From: an uncultured Isoptericola sp.
Lineage (GTDB): Bacteria; Actinomycetota; Actinomycetes; Actinomycetales; Cellulomonadaceae
Length of the DNA stretch: 39,634 nt
Direction: 5' to 3'
Assembly: GCA_947497265.1 (NCBI GenBank)
Contig: CANMFP010000018.1
Coordinates: 1-39,634 of the forward strand
How positions within the stretch are numbered: the stretch's first letter is position 1; each line of letters begins with the position of its first letter. The notes under the pieces are model-generated. The model did no database searches. It worked only from the letters and a program-made list of their open reading frames with translations, and was not told the origin of the DNA. The translations under genes and the position numbers were made by a program. Below, piece after piece: positions 33,235-39,634 of this stretch.

Positions 33235-33282
33235 GCATGCCTCTCGTCGAGGATCAGGTGCAGCGGCGGTGTGCCGGCGCTC

Positions 33283-33288
33283 TAGCAT
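33283..33288 (+). promoter_or_regulatory. -10 box of the leaderless unknown gene
   Basis: TAGCAT, 7-nt gap CGTCCTC, then GTG 33296. This fixes the start of the small unknown gene. Confidence 0.55.
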
Positions 33289-33295
33289 CGTCCTC

Positions 33296-33724
33296 GTGAT
33301 CACTCGTGAAGAGATCCTGGCGCGCGCCGCCGATGGCGGCAACCGGATCCCGCTGCTCACCGTCGCCGAGTTCTTCGACGGCAACGACGTCGAGGACTCG
33401 ATCGCGCCGAACCAGCACGGCTACGGACGGCCCGGCCTCGCCGAGATCGCCGCTCGGCTGCGGGACCTCGAGGCCGACGACGCCGTGGCGTGGGTGCGGG
33501 TGCAGCTGCACGAGGAGATGTTCGAGGACGGCTACGACGACGTCTCGGCGGAGTCGGTGGCGATCTGCACGGCGTTGCCCGCCGGCGTCGTGGACGCGCG
33601 CCTCGGTGTGGAGGAGCTGCAGGCGGAACCGGTCTGGGAGGGACTTTCCTACGACCGGGACGAGTTCTGCGAGCTGCCGCCCGTGCCGGACGGGCAGCGG
33701 GTGCTGACGCTGGTCTGGGACTGA
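33296..33724 (+). CDS. Conserved-looking protein of unknown function
   Basis: A 142-aa acidic, soluble protein (VITREEILARAADGGNRIPLL, FFDGNDVEDSIAPNQHGYGRPGLAEIAARLRDLEADDAVAWVRVQLHEEMF, ending PPVPDGQRVLTLVWD). No cysteine-rich, membrane or nucleotide motif is seen. G/C-biased third positions and a TAGCAT -10 exactly 7 nt before the GTG support it. It is divergent from the glycosyltransferase and ends 2 bp from the stop of the TPR membrane-protein gene. I do not recognise the family. Confidence 0.8.
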   Translation: MITREEILARAADGGNRIPLLTVAEFFDGNDVEDSIAPNQHGYGRPGLAEIAARLRDLEADDAVAWVRVQLHEEMFEDGYDDVSAESVAICTALPAGVVDARLGVEELQAEPVWEGLSYDRDEFCELPPVPDGQRVLTLVWD

Positions 33725-33726
33725 CC

Positions 33727-35439
33727 TCAGTTCGTCGGTCCGTCCGGGACGTCGAGCTCCGGGAGGTCGGGCACGACGATCTCCGGGATCTCGGGGACCT
33801 CCACGTCGAAGGTCGGGATGTCGACCGGCTCGCGCTCCTCCCACTCCTCCATCCGCTCCCGGTTCTCGCGCAGGACGCAGCTGATCCGGGTGTAGCGCGA
33901 CCCGCTGCACGCCGGTTCCGAGCCACCGGAGCCGGGCGTCGTGACGTACCGACCGTCGGCGTCGTGCTCGTTCGGCAGGACGGGTACGTGCGCAACGGCG
34001 ACCAGCCCGCCCGCGCCGAGGGCCACGGTGGTCACGAAGAGGACGACGAGCCCGACGGCGCGGCGCGCACGCCCGGCGTCCTCAGTGGCGGCGGGCTCGG
34101 CACCCTCTCGTCGCAGGGCGGCGCCGAGCGCTCGCAGCTGCCAGAGGAGCAGCAGACCCGGGAGCAGCCACACGACGGCGCCGAGAGCGGCGACGGGCAG
34201 AGCGTCCGGACGCGCTGCCTCCACCGCGGTCGCCGCGCTGATCAGTGCGACGACCGCCACCAGCACCGTCCGGCGCGTCGTCGCGGCCCGGCAACTGCCG
34301 CTCAGCGCGGCGGTGCGGGCCAGCCCCAGCTCGGAGGGCGTGAGGTACCCGGAGTCGCGGGCGTGCCGCAGCATGGTGCGCTGCAGCATCGCGCAGCCCG
34401 TCCCCGCCACGAGCAGGGCGAGCGCGAGGACGACGAGGGAGCACCGGACGGCGACGGCGTCGCGCACCACGAGGAGTGCGACCGGTGCGAGGACCGCGGC
34501 GGCTCCCGCCACGACCAGCCCGGTGGTGCCGAGGCGACCGGTCCAGGTGCCGTCGAGCAGACTGCGGCGCACGAACGTGCGCGGCACGTGGCGCAGCACC
34601 GACCATGACCGGAGGGCCGACACGACGAGCATCACGGCGAGGACCGCGGCCCAGATCGAGAGGAACCCGAGCATGCTGTTCCGCATGGTCCACGCCAGCA
34701 GGAGCGCGGCTGCGGTGACCACAGCGATCGCCGTGCTCAGCGGTGCGAGCAGGCGTTGCCACAGGCGCAGGAACAGCACGTACCCGGCCTCGTGCTCGGG
34801 GTTCTGCGCGAGGAGCCCGACGAGCGCCCGCGACTGCCGCCCCGCGTCCGAGACGAGCTGAGCGTCGGCGTGGAGCAGCCCTTCGTGCTGCGGGGCCACC
34901 GCCAGGCCCTGACGGACGAGTCCTCGGGCGGCGGGGATCTCGCCTAGCTGGGCGTAGACCGCCGCGGCACCGAGCAGCCGGCTCGGGTTCTCCGGTTCGA
35001 GCCCGAGGGCACGGGCGACCTGGCCCTTCGCCAGCTCGACGTCCTGGTCGCGCAACCGTCCGCTCGTCAGGACGTCGGCGTGCTGCACGAGGGCCGCGGC
35101 GTCGTCGGGCCGGAGCTCGAGCGCGCGTTCGACGGCGGCGCGCGCCTCGGCCGGCAGGCCGCAGCTCTGCCGTGCGACGGACAGCAGCACGTGGGCCTGC
35201 GGGGCGTCCGGCGAACCCGCTACGACCTGCTCGAGGATCCGCCGCGCTTCCGTGGGATGCTGCAGGCGCAGGTGCAGCCAGCCGTGGGTCAGCTGGAGCC
35301 TGGGGTCGTCCGGATGCTCGGTCAGCGCGGCCCGGATGCCGTCGAGCGCCCGCTCGGGTCGGCCGACGTCGACCAGCATCTCGGCGCGCGTGACGTGCCC
35401 CGCCACGGGGTCGGGCGCTGGCTGCGGACCGGTGCTCAC
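33727..35439 (-). CDS. Polytopic membrane protein with N-terminal TPR repeats
   Basis: 570 aa. Residues about 10-230 are TPR-like helix pairs (RAEMLVDVGRPERALDGIRAALTEHPDDPRLQLTHGWLHLRL, ARAAVERALELRPDDAAALVQHADV, ARALGLEPENPSRLLGAAAVYAQLG). Then come about seven to eight transmembrane segments (for example LSTAIAVVTAAALLLAWTM and AVRCSLVVLALALLVAGTGCAML). The C-terminus is extracytoplasmic, with two cysteines (CSGSRYTRISC), an EREEWEE-like acidic coil and a Pro/Glu/Val repeat tail (IPTFDVEVPEIPEIVVPDLPELDVPD). The GTG at 35439 overlaps the stop of the AAA+ gene as GTGA, so the two are coupled. No family name is recognised. Confidence 0.85.
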   Translation of the reverse strand: MSTGPQPAPDPVAGHVTRAEMLVDVGRPERALDGIRAALTEHPDDPRLQLTHGWLHLRLQHPTEARRILEQVVAGSPDAPQAHVLLSVARQSCGLPAEARAAVERALELRPDDAAALVQHADVLTSGRLRDQDVELAKGQVARALGLEPENPSRLLGAAAVYAQLGEIPAARGLVRQGLAVAPQHEGLLHADAQLVSDAGRQSRALVGLLAQNPEHEAGYVLFLRLWQRLLAPLSTAIAVVTAAALLLAWTMRNSMLGFLSIWAAVLAVMLVVSALRSWSVLRHVPRTFVRRSLLDGTWTGRLGTTGLVVAGAAAVLAPVALLVVRDAVAVRCSLVVLALALLVAGTGCAMLQRTMLRHARDSGYLTPSELGLARTAALSGSCRAATTRRTVLVAVVALISAATAVEAARPDALPVAALGAVVWLLPGLLLLWQLRALGAALRREGAEPAATEDAGRARRAVGLVVLFVTTVALGAGGLVAVAHVPVLPNEHDADGRYVTTPGSGGSEPACSGSRYTRISCVLRENRERMEEWEEREPVDIPTFDVEVPEIPEIVVPDLPELDVPDGPTN

Positions 35440-36728
35440 AGCAGGTGGCGGGACCGCAGGTACGCCCCGAGCTCGTCGTAGCGTCCGTCGTCGTTGGCGA
35501 ACGACACGACGTTCCGCGCCGACTGCAACCAGGACGTCGTCGACGGGCGCACCTCGGCCAGCGCAGCCCGGATGTCGTCCATGGAGATGGGGCGGATCTC
35601 GCCGCTGGCGATCGAGTCGGTCATCGCCTTCTCGGCGGCGGAGGCGCACAGGTGCTCCAGGTCGGCACCCGAGAACCCGTCCGTCTGGTCCACGATCGTG
35701 GCCAGCGAGATCCCCGCGACGGGACGGCCCTGCAGGTAGTGGCGGAGGATGGACCGGCGCGCGGGAGCGTCGGGCGGGAGCACGAGGATCATCCGGTCGA
35801 ACCGGCCGGGGCGCAGGAGGGCGCCGTCGACGTCCCACGGGTGGTTCGTGGCGCCGAGCACGAACAGGCCGTCGTTGTCGGAACCCATGCCGTCCATCTC
35901 CTGCAGGAGCTGGTTGACGACGGTCCGCATCCCCGACGACCCCGCGTACTGGGCCCGCTTGCCCCCGATCGCGTCGACCTCGTCGAGAAAGAGGACGGCG
36001 GGCGCCAGCGACCGGGCCCGCTGGAAGAGCGCGTGCAGGTTCTGCTCGCTCTGCCCGATGTACTTGTCGAGGATGTCCGCGAGCGTCACGGTGAGGAACC
36101 GCGCGCCCAGCTCACCGGCCACCGCACGGGCCATGAACGTCTTGCCCGTCCCGGGAGGGCCGTACAGCAGCAGCCCGCCGCGCAGGGACTTGCCGAACGC
36201 CCGGGCTATCGACTGGTTGCGCATCGGCTCGAGGAAGGCCTCGCGGATGCGCTTCTTCACAGGCTCCAGGCCACCGACGTCGTCCAGCGTGATCGTCTCG
36301 CGAGACATCTCGAGCAGGCCCTCGGCCGAGGGGGCGTCGTCGTGCACGGGGACGGGGGACGGCTCGCCGCTCGTGCCGGCAGGAGCGTCCTCCACGAACG
36401 GTCGCGGGACGTCGACGCCCAGCTCCGCCTCCACCCGCTCCCAGTCGAAGCCGTGAGCCTCCGACGACGCTGCTTCCGGAGCGGGTTCCGGAGAGGGTGC
36501 CGGCTCCGGCGTGGCCGGCGACCGCTTCGTCAGAGCGCTCGCGGCCTCGGTGACGAGGGCCAGGGCATCACCGTCGGCGGGGTCGAGGCGCAGGGCCGTG
36601 CTGGCGTTCTCGAGCGCCTCCGCGGGGCGGTCGTGCAGGAGGAGGAGCCGTGCGTACTGGACGCGCAACGGTGCGTCGTCGGGGGCGGCCTGCACGGCGA
36701 CAGCCATGTGCTCCAGGATGTCGGACAC
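35436..36728 (-). CDS. AAA+ ATPase with N-terminal TPR domain
   Basis: 430 aa. A short TPR pair (residues 1-67), a Pro/Glu/Ala-rich linker, then one CDC48/FtsH-like AAA+ module: Walker A GPPGTGKT at 190-197, Walker B LFLDE at 246-250, sensor-1 ATNHP around 293-297, arginine-finger LRPGRFDR around 305-312, and a lid helix with the GFSGADLEHL motif. There is no protease or second AAA domain. GTG 36728 has GAGGAGA upstream, and a TAGCAT -10 (complement of 36780-36785) fits. It probably remodels or extracts a protein, and the coupled TPR membrane protein is the likely partner. Confidence 0.92.
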   Translation of the reverse strand: MSDILEHMAVAVQAAPDDAPLRVQYARLLLLHDRPAEALENASTALRLDPADGDALALVTEAASALTKRSPATPEPAPSPEPAPEAASSEAHGFDWERVEAELGVDVPRPFVEDAPAGTSGEPSPVPVHDDAPSAEGLLEMSRETITLDDVGGLEPVKKRIREAFLEPMRNQSIARAFGKSLRGGLLLYGPPGTGKTFMARAVAGELGARFLTVTLADILDKYIGQSEQNLHALFQRARSLAPAVLFLDEVDAIGGKRAQYAGSSGMRTVVNQLLQEMDGMGSDNDGLFVLGATNHPWDVDGALLRPGRFDRMILVLPPDAPARRSILRHYLQGRPVAGISLATIVDQTDGFSGADLEHLCASAAEKAMTDSIASGEIRPISMDDIRAALAEVRPSTTSWLQSARNVVSFANDDGRYDELGAYLRSRHLL

Positions 36729-36810
36729 GGGAGGTCTCCTCGGCTGGCTGCAGAAAGCGGGGGCACCGGACAGTTGGGGATGCTACCGCTCACCTCCCGG
36801 CGCCGGCCGG

Positions 36811-36816
36811 TAGCAT
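36811..36816 (+). promoter_or_regulatory. -10 box of the PIG-L deacetylase gene
   Basis: TAGCAT at 36811-36816, about 40 nt before the GTG. An oppositely oriented TAGCAT (complement of 36780-36785) serves the AAA+ gene, giving a compact divergent promoter pair. Confidence 0.5.
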
Positions 36817-36858
36817 GCGTCGACCCGTCGCCGGGGCCGTAGCCTTGAAGGAGCACCC

Positions 36859-37704
36859 GTGCGCAAGAGCCGCATCGCGCTGATCGTCGTCGTCTCCGTC
36901 GTGGTCCTCCTGCTCGTCGGGGCGATCGTGGCGGGCCGCTCCCTGTTCGCCATGCCGACCGCGACCAAGGTCGACTCCGTCGTCGGCGAGCTGGACGGCG
37001 AGCGCGTGCTCGGCGTCTTCGCCCACCCGGACGACGAGCAGACCGTCAACGGCCTGTTCTGGCGTGCGAAGGACCTGGACGGTGCCTACACGGCGATGGT
37101 CACCGCGACGCGGGGCGAGGCCGGGGAGCAGGTGCCGGTCGTCGCGCGGCAGGGCGACCTCGGTGCCGTCCGCGAGGCGGAGGCGTTGAAGAACAGCTTC
37201 AACCTCGGTGTCGACGAGCACGAGGTGTGGGACTACCCGGACGGCGGGGTGCCCGACGTCGACGAGGAGGAGCTCGTCGAGCGGCTGGCCGCGACCATGC
37301 GACGCGTCCGGCCGGACGTGGTGGTCGGATTCTGGCCGGCGTCCGGCGCGACGGGGCACCTCGACCACAGGGAGATGGGTCGCGTCGCGGAGCTGGCGAT
37401 CGCCCGGCTCGCCGAGGAGGGCGGCTCATACCGGGGGCCCGACCACCTCGTCTACACCATCAGCCCGACGAAGGCGCTCGAGATGTTCGGCGGCGAGCAG
37501 GGGCGGCTGGTCGTGGAGAACCAACCCGACCCCGAGTACGCCATGTCGGCCGAGGTCGGCAAGAAGAAGGAAGGCTGGAAGATCCACGCGTCCCAGGAGG
37601 ACTACCTGCAGGCGTCGTACGGACTGCCCACCTGGTTGGTCTATCTGCTGTGGGACCAGGAGTTCTACCACGTGCGGGACCTCGTCGCGGAGCCTCTCGC
37701 CTGA
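36859..37704 (+). CDS. Membrane-anchored PIG-L (LmbE) family deacetylase
   Basis: 281 aa. An N-terminal transmembrane anchor (RIALIVVVSVVVLLLVGAIVAG) is followed by the zinc-binding HPDDE (His56-Glu60) and the distal HLDH (His167-His170), the metal ligands and catalytic Asp of LmbE/PIG-L N-acetyl deacetylases such as MshB and GlcNAc-PI deacetylase. The GTG at 36859 has AAGGAG 5 nt upstream. The anchor places the domain outside or at the membrane, unlike cytoplasmic MshB, so an envelope sugar or lipid-linked GlcNAc is a plausible substrate (inference). Confidence 0.92.
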   Translation: MRKSRIALIVVVSVVVLLLVGAIVAGRSLFAMPTATKVDSVVGELDGERVLGVFAHPDDEQTVNGLFWRAKDLDGAYTAMVTATRGEAGEQVPVVARQGDLGAVREAEALKNSFNLGVDEHEVWDYPDGGVPDVDEEELVERLAATMRRVRPDVVVGFWPASGATGHLDHREMGRVAELAIARLAEEGGSYRGPDHLVYTISPTKALEMFGGEQGRLVVENQPDPEYAMSAEVGKKKEGWKIHASQEDYLQASYGLPTWLVYLLWDQEFYHVRDLVAEPLA

Positions 37705-37778
37705 CCGGGCGCACCCGGCCGCGGCGCTCTCGGGGGACACTGGACCACAGCAATGTCTGTTGAGTTGAGGAGTTCTAG

Positions 37779-38711
37779 GTGCCCCAGGGGACAGTTCGAT
37801 GGTTCGACGCCGACCGAGGGTTCGGCTTCATCGACCTCGGGAACGACGGCGATGACCTGTTCGTGCACGCGTCCGAGATCGTCGGCGACGACGGTCCGAA
37901 GCTGCTCCGAGAGGGGCAGTCCGTCGAGTTCGAGGTGGGCGAGGGCGACCGCGGCCCGCAGGCGCGCCGCGTCCGAGTCACGGGAGACCGGGCCGCCGAC
38001 GCCCCCGTGGGCGTGCTCGGCACCGTCAGCTGGTACGAGCCCGCCAAGGGGTACGGGTTCGTCACGCCCGACGACGGGCGCGAGATCTTCGTGCACAGCT
38101 CGGCCATCGTCACCGGCGGTGTGATCTCGGAGGGTCAGCGGGTGGCGTTCCTCGTCGTCGACGGCGAGAAGGGGCCGCAGGCGGACCACCTGCTCCCGCT
38201 CGGGGCCCAGGCCGCCGCGGACGCCGGGACCTCTGACGGCGCGGACGGGACAGTGACCTTCTACGACGGCACCAAGGGCTTCGGGTTCATCGTCCCCGAC
38301 GCGGGCGGTGAGGACGTCTTCGTCCACGCCAAGGCGCTCGCGGGCGGGCTGACCGAGCTGGTCGAGGGCGCCCGCGTGACGTACGACGTCGTCGCCGGCG
38401 ACAGGGGGCCGAACGCCCGCCACGTGCAGCTCGTGCGAGGTTCCGGCGGTGCGCGCGGGGGCGCGGACCGGGGTCGGTCGAACCGTCCCGCGGGATCGGG
38501 CGCGCCGGTGCGCGGCGGCGAGGGCACGGTCGCGCGCTACGACGCGGACCGCGGCTTCGGTTTCATCTCGCCCGACTCCGGGGGCGCCGACCTGTTCGTG
38601 CACGTGTCGGTCGTGCGGGGCGACGAGGTCCTCGAGGAGGGCGACCGGGTCCGGTTCAAGGTGCGGCAGAGCGACCGGGGCCCGCAGGCCGACGGCGTCG
38701 AGCTGATCTGA
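37779..38711 (+). CDS. Protein with four tandem cold-shock domains
   Basis: 310 aa. Four cold-shock domains are read directly from repeated RNA-binding motifs: RNP1 at DRGFGFI (12-18), AKGYGFV (89-95), TKGFGFI (165-171) and DRGFGFI (257-263); RNP2 at DLFVHA (26-31), EIFVHS (102-107), DVFVHA (179-184) and DLFVHV (271-276). Each domain closes with a G.Q-type end (DRGPQA, EKGPQA, DRGPNA, DRGPQA). A G/R-rich linker (residues 222-246) precedes the fourth. Bacterial Csp proteins have one domain of about 70 aa. The GTG at 37779 follows TTGAGGAG. It probably binds RNA or single-stranded DNA cooperatively. Confidence 0.93.
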   Translation: MPQGTVRWFDADRGFGFIDLGNDGDDLFVHASEIVGDDGPKLLREGQSVEFEVGEGDRGPQARRVRVTGDRAADAPVGVLGTVSWYEPAKGYGFVTPDDGREIFVHSSAIVTGGVISEGQRVAFLVVDGEKGPQADHLLPLGAQAAADAGTSDGADGTVTFYDGTKGFGFIVPDAGGEDVFVHAKALAGGLTELVEGARVTYDVVAGDRGPNARHVQLVRGSGGARGGADRGRSNRPAGSGAPVRGGEGTVARYDADRGFGFISPDSGGADLFVHVSVVRGDEVLEEGDRVRFKVRQSDRGPQADGVELI

Positions 38712-38726
38712 GCGGGCGGTCGCGGC

Positions 38727-38860
38727 TCATCCCCGCCGCGGCTTCGGGAGGGCGGTGGGCTGGATGCCCGGCACGAGCCGGTCCATCATCTGCAGCAGCG
38801 CCGACGCCTGGTAGACCTCGGCGGAACCGTCCGCCGGAGGGGTCGAGGATGCCGACGTCT
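38727..38860 (-). pseudogene. C-terminal stub of a disrupted gene
   Basis: On the minus strand an open frame ends at TGA (38729-38727). Its last part, AEVYQASALLQMMDRLVPG followed by IQPTALPKPRRG, has nearly all third positions G or C, as in real genes here. Upstream of about 38850 the G/C bias fades and the frame has no convincing start or family sequence. It is best read as the tail of a gene cut off where the lower-GC segment begins. The original function is not recognised. Confidence 0.5.
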
Positions 38861-39073
38861 GCGCGTTCGTGTAGGTTCTCGCCGAAGCTGACGGAGGCGT
38901 GGGGCTGTGACCTGCACGTTCGCAGTAGCGTGTCGGAGCCAGATTGTCACCACGGTGGCGGATTCTTCAGCGGCGGCTTCGGACGTCATGCTGGGACCGC
39001 GTCGACGGAATCGGGCGGCCGTCGAACCTGTCGAGTTCTTCAACTTGTGTCATCGTGTCCGCGGAGGTGCGCA
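38861..39073. other. Lower-GC intergenic segment, no gene seen
   Basis: This stretch between the truncated gene and the last gene has mixed codon positions and no supported frame in either direction. Base composition drops here relative to the rest of the window. I see no tRNA, direct repeat or insertion-sequence end, although an attachment or insertion scar is possible. Confidence 0.4.
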
Positions 39074-39592
39074 ATGACGACGGCGTGGGTAGTGCGTGAG
39101 GGCAAGTACGGCGAGCGGGAAGCATGGTCGCTCGCAAATGGCCTCTCTGGCGGCGGCTGGCACGAGATTCCCGACCTGACACCGTGCAAGACCCGAGGAG
39201 ACGTGGGCGAACTCGTTGCGGAGGCGCTGGGGGACGCCAAGCCGGGAAAGTTGGCGAACTACACGGGCCAGCTCCATGCGTTGCGGCATCGCATCAGCCC
39301 GGGGGACTTGATGGTGCTGCCGGCAAAGGACGGCACGATCGCTCTCGGATGGGTGACAAGCGGCTACGAGTTTCTGGAGCACGAGGAGCTAGACCGTCGC
39401 CACGTCGTGCACGTGGACTGGAAGGTGACCGACCTGCCGCGCAGCGTGGTCAAGCAGGACCTGCTCTACACGTTGGGGAGCGTGCTCACGGTGTTCGCAC
39501 CCTCGCGACACAACGCCGTTGCACGCCTTGAGTCGCTGCTGGCGACCGGAACGGACCCAGGGCTCCGGCAAAGTCCGTTGAGCGGTGCGTGA
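39074..39592 (+). CDS. N-terminal domain of an Mrr-like restriction protein, catalytic part absent
   Basis: 172 aa. The start MTTAWVVREGKYGEREAWSLANGLSGGGWHE, with LANYTGQLHALRHRISPGDLMVLPAKDGTIALGWVTSGYEF and VVHVDWKVTDLPRSVVKQDLLYTLGSVLTVF, matches from memory the N-terminal domain found before an Mrr_cat nuclease domain in actinobacterial restriction endonucleases of about 320-350 aa. Here the frame stops at residue 172, so no PD-(D/E)XK nuclease follows in frame. GGAGG lies 6 nt before the ATG. Third positions are less G/C-rich than elsewhere, consistent with transfer. It may be a remnant, or a stand-alone modified-base reader. Confidence 0.75.
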   Translation: MTTAWVVREGKYGEREAWSLANGLSGGGWHEIPDLTPCKTRGDVGELVAEALGDAKPGKLANYTGQLHALRHRISPGDLMVLPAKDGTIALGWVTSGYEFLEHEELDRRHVVHVDWKVTDLPRSVVKQDLLYTLGSVLTVFAPSRHNAVARLESLLATGTDPGLRQSPLSGA

Positions 39593-39634
39593 GGAGCGGC
39601 GCTACTCATCTCGGGTAGCGGCACGGGCGTGCTC

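Noticed and set aside
38861-39073. Attachment site or insertion-sequence end
   Set aside because: No target duplication, terminal inverted repeat or tRNA fragment could be found by eye; only the composition change is visible.

Overview
The window is very GC-rich DNA with strong G/C bias at third codon positions. Rrf2, LacI, ANTAR, DosR/DosS-like and WhiB7-type signals all point to an Actinomycetota chromosome. A cellobiose-type LacI/ABC/GH3 operon suggests the order Micrococcales, probably Cellulomonas or a close relative; that placement is inference from gene content. About 36 protein genes can be supported, most with a clear product. No tRNA, rRNA, CRISPR array or intact insertion sequence was seen.

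Layout. 1-2.9 kb: an Rrf2 regulator without cysteines, a TauE/SafE (TSUP) permease, a PAS-ANTAR regulator and a small DUF4235 membrane protein. 2.9-7.0 kb: a TPP riboswitch in front of the thiamine ABC importer thiBPQ. 7.0-10.8 kb: a NarL-type response regulator and histidine kinase, a DUF6069-like membrane protein and a PrsW-like protease. 10.8-13.9 kb: pgi, divergent from an aminoglycoside-phosphotransferase-fold kinase. 13.9-20.8 kb: a LacI repressor, divergent from a sugar-binding lipoprotein, two permeases and a GH3 glycosidase, with a LacI-type operator between. 20.9-23.9 kb: an S4 RNA-binding protein, a small unknown protein and a membrane-anchored HELGH metallopeptidase-like protein.

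23.9-29.0 kb is a dormancy or hypoxia-type (Dos-like) module: DoxX-like protein, universal stress protein, NarL/DevR-like response regulator, GAF-GAF sensor kinase and a second universal stress protein. Two sites, GGGACCTTTGGCCC and GGGACCTTCGGCC, resemble the DosR box. 29.0-33.3 kb holds a GNAT acetyltransferase, a PlsC-like acyltransferase, an Erm-type 23S rRNA methyltransferase, an O-methyltransferase and an MGT-type glycosyltransferase. The erm gene is preceded by a 19-codon leader peptide and a set of mutually exclusive hairpins, which I read as an inducible attenuator. 33.3-36.7 kb has a small unknown gene and a translationally coupled pair: an AAA+ ATPase with N-terminal TPR and a polytopic TPR membrane protein. 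36.8-38.7 kb has a PIG-L deacetylase and a protein made of four tandem cold-shock domains. The last 0.9 kb has visibly lower GC. It holds the C-terminal stub of a disrupted gene and an orphan N-terminal domain of an Mrr-like restriction protein, so it looks like the edge of an acquired region.

A general feature is leaderless transcription. At least ten start codons lie 6-7 nt behind a TAnnnT -10 box, with no room for a ribosome binding site.
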